NCBI RefSeq assembly: GCF_000306965.1
Contig: NZ_JH976440.1
Coordinates: 119,189 to 183,188, forward strand
DNA length: 64,000 nucleotides
DNA from: Amphibacillus jilinensis Y1
Lineage (GTDB): Bacteria; Bacillota; Bacilli; Bacillales; Amphibacillaceae
Direction of reading: 5' to 3'
The first letter of the stretch is position 1, and each line of letters opens with the position of its first letter. The notes beneath the pieces were generated by a model. The model made no database searches and had not been told where the DNA came from. It worked only from the letters and a program-made list of their open reading frames with translations. Both the position numbers and the translations under genes were made by a program. Shown piece by piece: positions 63,928-64,000 of the stretch.

Positions 63928-63948
63928 ACGATATAAATAATGGTACAG

Positions 63949-64000
63949 GCTTAGCGACGTCCTACTCTTGCAGGGGAAATCCCCAACTACCATCGGCGCT
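63949..64000 (-). rRNA. rrf: 5S rRNA (3' part, runs off the window)
   Basis: The minus strand reads AGCGCCGATGGTAGTTGGGG, then GAGAGTAGG-like AAGAGTAGGACGTCGCTAAGC, the conserved 3' end of Bacillus 5S rRNA. The rest of the rRNA operon lies beyond base 64000. Confidence 0.93.

Overview
The window reads as chromosome of a low-GC Bacillota in the Bacillaceae. The evidence is the gene families and the order of the conserved blocks: CIRCE-groES-groEL, ydiL-ydiK, rex, ydiF, then tsaD-rimI-tsaB-tsaE-thiL running up to tRNA genes and the 3' end of a 5S rRNA. A saccharolytic, partly anaerobic relative of Amphibacillus, Halolactibacillus or Oceanobacillus is an inference from the gene content. Most genes lie on the minus strand.

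Layout: 1-3.0 kb is a xylose-type ABC importer (xylF, xylG and the start of xylH). 3.3-8.2 kb holds small membrane proteins, a MerR regulator, a secreted FMN/FAD reductase and a LacI regulator. 8.5-23.4 kb is a starch and cyclodextrin region. It has an MdxEFG-type importer, a CGTase, a cyclomaltodextrinase and an AmyE-type amylase with CBM20, plus an ABC1 kinase with a phasin-like partner and an amidase. 23.7-30.4 kb is an iron-siderophore cluster (DinB-like protein, BesA-like esterase, FeuC/FeuB/FeuA, Btr-like AraC regulator) under Fur-box-like palindromes. 30.5-42.1 kb is a compact siphophage tail and lysis cassette with no head, terminase or integrase gene, under a LexA/CI-like repressor and a RinA-like activator. 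42.5-53 kb is accessory: IS21 and IS256 scars, pseudogenes, a Yxd/Bce-type peptide-resistance module, and a GC-richer aldo/keto reductase-MerR pair. 53-64 kb is conserved core.

How the genes work together: secreted CGTase would turn starch into cyclodextrins, MdxEFG would import them (the matching ATPase is not here), and intracellular cyclomaltodextrinase would open and cut them. The mdxEFG leader and the divergent CGTase leader carry the same 76-nt block, each ending in an intrinsic terminator. The headless tail cassette is best read as a candidate F-type tailocin, or else a decayed prophage. Its repressor has four palindromic sites, one of them inside the spacer of a strong leftward promoter.

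The most unusual feature is an interspersed repeat of about 150-275 bp. There are about 12 substantial copies between 4 and 41.3 kb, all in the same orientation, each built from two long imperfect hairpins. Stem sequences change between copies while pairing is kept, and some copies carry an extra module in the loop of the first hairpin. I do not recognise it as a named family.
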